Assembly: GCA_905215665.1 (NCBI GenBank)
Contig: CAJMQR010000064.1
Span: forward strand, 1 to 6,751
Source of the DNA: an uncultured bacterium
GTDB taxonomy: Bacteria > Bacillota > Clostridia > Oscillospirales > Oscillospiraceae
DNA length: 6,751 nucleotides
Reading direction: 5' to 3'
Position numbers and translations under genes: made by a program. Positions 5,379 through 6,751 of the stretch are shown here, in pieces (the stretch's first letter is position 1; every line of letters begins with the position of its first letter). The notes beneath the pieces were generated by a model, which was not told the DNA's origin, ran no database searches, and saw only the letters and a list, made by a program, of their open reading frames with translations.

Positions 5379-6751
5379 ATGGAAAAGAAGCCTTTGATGA
5401 TTACGGAAACCATTCTTCGTGACGCGCACCAGTCGCAGGCTGCGACCCGTATGCGTATTGAAGACATGCTTCCCGCGTGCGAACTGCTGGACAACATGGG
5501 CTACTGGTCTCTGGAATGCTGGGGCGGCGCCACCTTCGACGTCTGCATGCGCTTCCTCAATGAGGATCCGTGGGAGCGTCTGCGCACCCTGAAAGCGCAT
5601 ATGCCCAAGACCAAGCTGCAAATGCTCTTCCGTGGTCAGAATATTCTCGGCTATAAGCACTACGCCGACGACGTTGTCGAGGAATTCTGCAAAAAGTCCA
5701 TTGAAAACGGCATTGATGTGGTCCGTGTGTTCGACGCTCTGAACGATATCCGCAATCTGCGCAAAGCGGTCGAGTGCGTCAAAAAGTACGGCGGTTGGGC
5801 GGAAGTCGCGCTGAGCTTCACCGTCAGCCCCGTTCACAATGACGATTACTTCGTTAATGTTGCCAAGGAACTGGAAAAGATGGGCGCGGATTCCATCTGC
5901 ATCAAGGATATGGCAAACCTTCTGCTCCCCTATCATGCCTATGACCTGATCCGGAAACTGAAGGACAACGTCTCCGTGCCGATTCATATGCATACCCACA
6001 ACACCGCCGGCACCGGCGATATGGTCAATCTGATGGCCGCACAGGCGGGCGTAGACATCGTAGACTGCGCTCTGTCTCCCCTTGCCAATGGTACCTCTCA
6101 GCCGGCGACGGAATCTCTGGTCGCGACGCTTCAGGGCACGGATCGCGACACCGGGCTCGACCTCGTGAAGCTGAACGAGGCAGCCGCGCACTTCCGCAAG
6201 GTTGCCGACCGTCTCAAGAAGGAAGGCTATCTGGATCCGAAGGTTCTGGGCGTGGATACCAAGGCTCTGATGTATCAGGTCCCCGGCGGGATGCTCTCCA
6301 ACATGCTCGGTCAGCTCAAGCAGGCCGGCGCGGAGGACAAATATTACGAAGTTCTGGCCGAGGTGCCCCGTGTCCGCAAGGACTTCGGTTATCCTCCCCT
6401 TGTCACTCCGACCAGCCAGATTGTCGGTACGCAGGCCGTTATGAACATCATCGGCGGCGAGCGCTATAAGATGGTGCCGAAGGAATCCAAGGCTCTGCTC
6501 CGCGGCGAATACGGCAGGCTGCCCGGCGAAGTCAACGAGGAAGTCCGCCACAAGTGCATCGGTGACGACAAGGTAATCACCTGCCGCCCCGCGGATCTGC
6601 TCGAGCCCGAACTGGAAAAGTACCGCGAGGAGTCCAAGGACATCGCCCGCTGTGAGGAGGACGTGCTTTCTTACGCTCTGTTCCCGCAGGTTGCGCGGAA
6701 GTTCATGGAAGCCCGCAACAATCCGAAGCCCGCAGAAGCGCCGAAAAAGGC
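5379..6751 (+). CDS. oadA: Oxaloacetate decarboxylase alpha subunit / pyruvate carboxylase-type carboxyltransferase (3' end cut by window)
   Basis: 457 codons are visible with no stop before the edge. The protein begins MEKKPLMITETILRDAHQSQ, the classic start of the OadA/PycB carboxyltransferase TIM barrel. Visible active-site elements: metal-binding D15 in LRDAHQS, substrate-binding R85 in LFRGQN, the lysine of IKDM (K176), the HTHNTAG metal ligands (H205, H207), and TSQP with catalytic threonine T239. Residues 290-450 match the conserved post-barrel domain, ending LFPQVARKFMEARN. OadA moves CO2 from oxaloacetate to biotin, giving pyruvate, and is cytoplasmic. The family core without a biotin domain is about this long, so the end should be near; the tail PKPAEAPKK could be its terminus or the start of a linker. 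TAAGGAGG (5361-5368) lies 10 nt before the ATG. The pyruvate-carboxylase-like CT rules out MmdA/GcdA-type acyl-CoA substrates. Confidence 0.93.
   Translation, partial: MEKKPLMITETILRDAHQSQAATRMRIEDMLPACELLDNMGYWSLECWGGATFDVCMRFLNEDPWERLRTLKAHMPKTKLQMLFRGQNILGYKHYADDVVEEFCKKSIENGIDVVRVFDALNDIRNLRKAVECVKKYGGWAEVALSFTVSPVHNDDYFVNVAKELEKMGADSICIKDMANLLLPYHAYDLIRKLKDNVSVPIHMHTHNTAGTGDMVNLMAAQAGVDIVDCALSPLANGTSQPATESLVATLQGTDRDTGLDLVKLNEAAAHFRKVADRLKKEGYLDPKVLGVDTKALMYQVPGGMLSNMLGQLKQAGAEDKYYEVLAEVPRVRKDFGYPPLVTPTSQIVGTQAVMNIIGGERYKMVPKESKALLRGEYGRLPGEVNEEVRHKCIGDDKVITCRPADLLEPELEKYREESKDIARCEEDVLSYALFPQVARKFMEARNNPKPAEAPKK

Noticed and set aside
3966..6551. 861-codon open frame on the minus strand, antisense to oadB and oadA
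   Set aside because: It lies opposite two unmistakable conserved genes, its translation shows no recognisable family motif, and long antisense frames are common opposite genes with G/C-rich third positions. The minus-strand terminator-like hairpin at 3243-3266 makes antisense RNA worth checking, but not a protein.

Overview
The window looks like a piece of a moderately GC-rich, anaerobic, Gram-positive chromosome, most likely a Clostridia/Oscillospiraceae-type fermenter. This is inferred from strong AAGGAGG-type ribosome binding sites, G/C-biased third codon positions, a membrane-anchored Ser/Thr-kinase-like protein with extracellular fibronectin type III domains, and a biotin-dependent sodium-pumping decarboxylase operon. 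I can justify neither genus nor species from sequence alone.

Layout. (1) Positions 1-101, minus strand: the start of a zinc-ribbon protein whose remainder lies outside the window. (2) Positions 102-290: an AT-rich divergent control region. It holds back-to-back sigma70-type promoters (minus: -35 at 204-209, -10 at 181-186; plus: -35 at 218-223, -10 at 241-246), an inverted repeat (206-218) touching both -35 elements, and two hairpins in the leader of the minus-strand gene (151-171 and 110-125). (3) Positions 291-3194, plus strand: a 967-residue single-pass membrane protein with a cytoplasmic kinase fold, an acidic linker, one transmembrane helix, about four fibronectin type III modules and a C-terminal beta domain. 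Its HRD catalytic aspartate is replaced by asparagine (N162), so it may be a pseudokinase. (4) Positions 3195-3285: a gap with no clear promoter and a GC-rich hairpin shaped like a minus-strand intrinsic terminator. (5) Positions 3286 to the window end, plus strand: four closely spaced genes (gaps of 24, 26 and 18 nt) for an OadG-type small membrane subunit, a free-standing biotin carrier protein with a nine-fold Pro-Ala-Ala hinge, the OadB sodium-channel subunit, and the OadA-type carboxyltransferase, cut by the right edge very near its expected end.

How the genes work together. OadA removes CO2 from oxaloacetate and places it on the biotin of the carrier protein. The carrier swings on its Pro-Ala hinge to OadB, where carboxybiotin is decarboxylated and Na+ is exported. 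OadG anchors and stabilises the complex. The gene order small subunit - biotin carrier - beta matches the D-C-B core of glutaconyl-CoA and methylmalonyl-CoA decarboxylase operons, but here it is joined to an oxaloacetate-type alpha subunit downstream. The kinase-like receptor and the zinc-ribbon protein appear to form a separate, divergently transcribed pair. Any regulatory link between the receptor and the sodium pump is only a hypothesis from adjacency.
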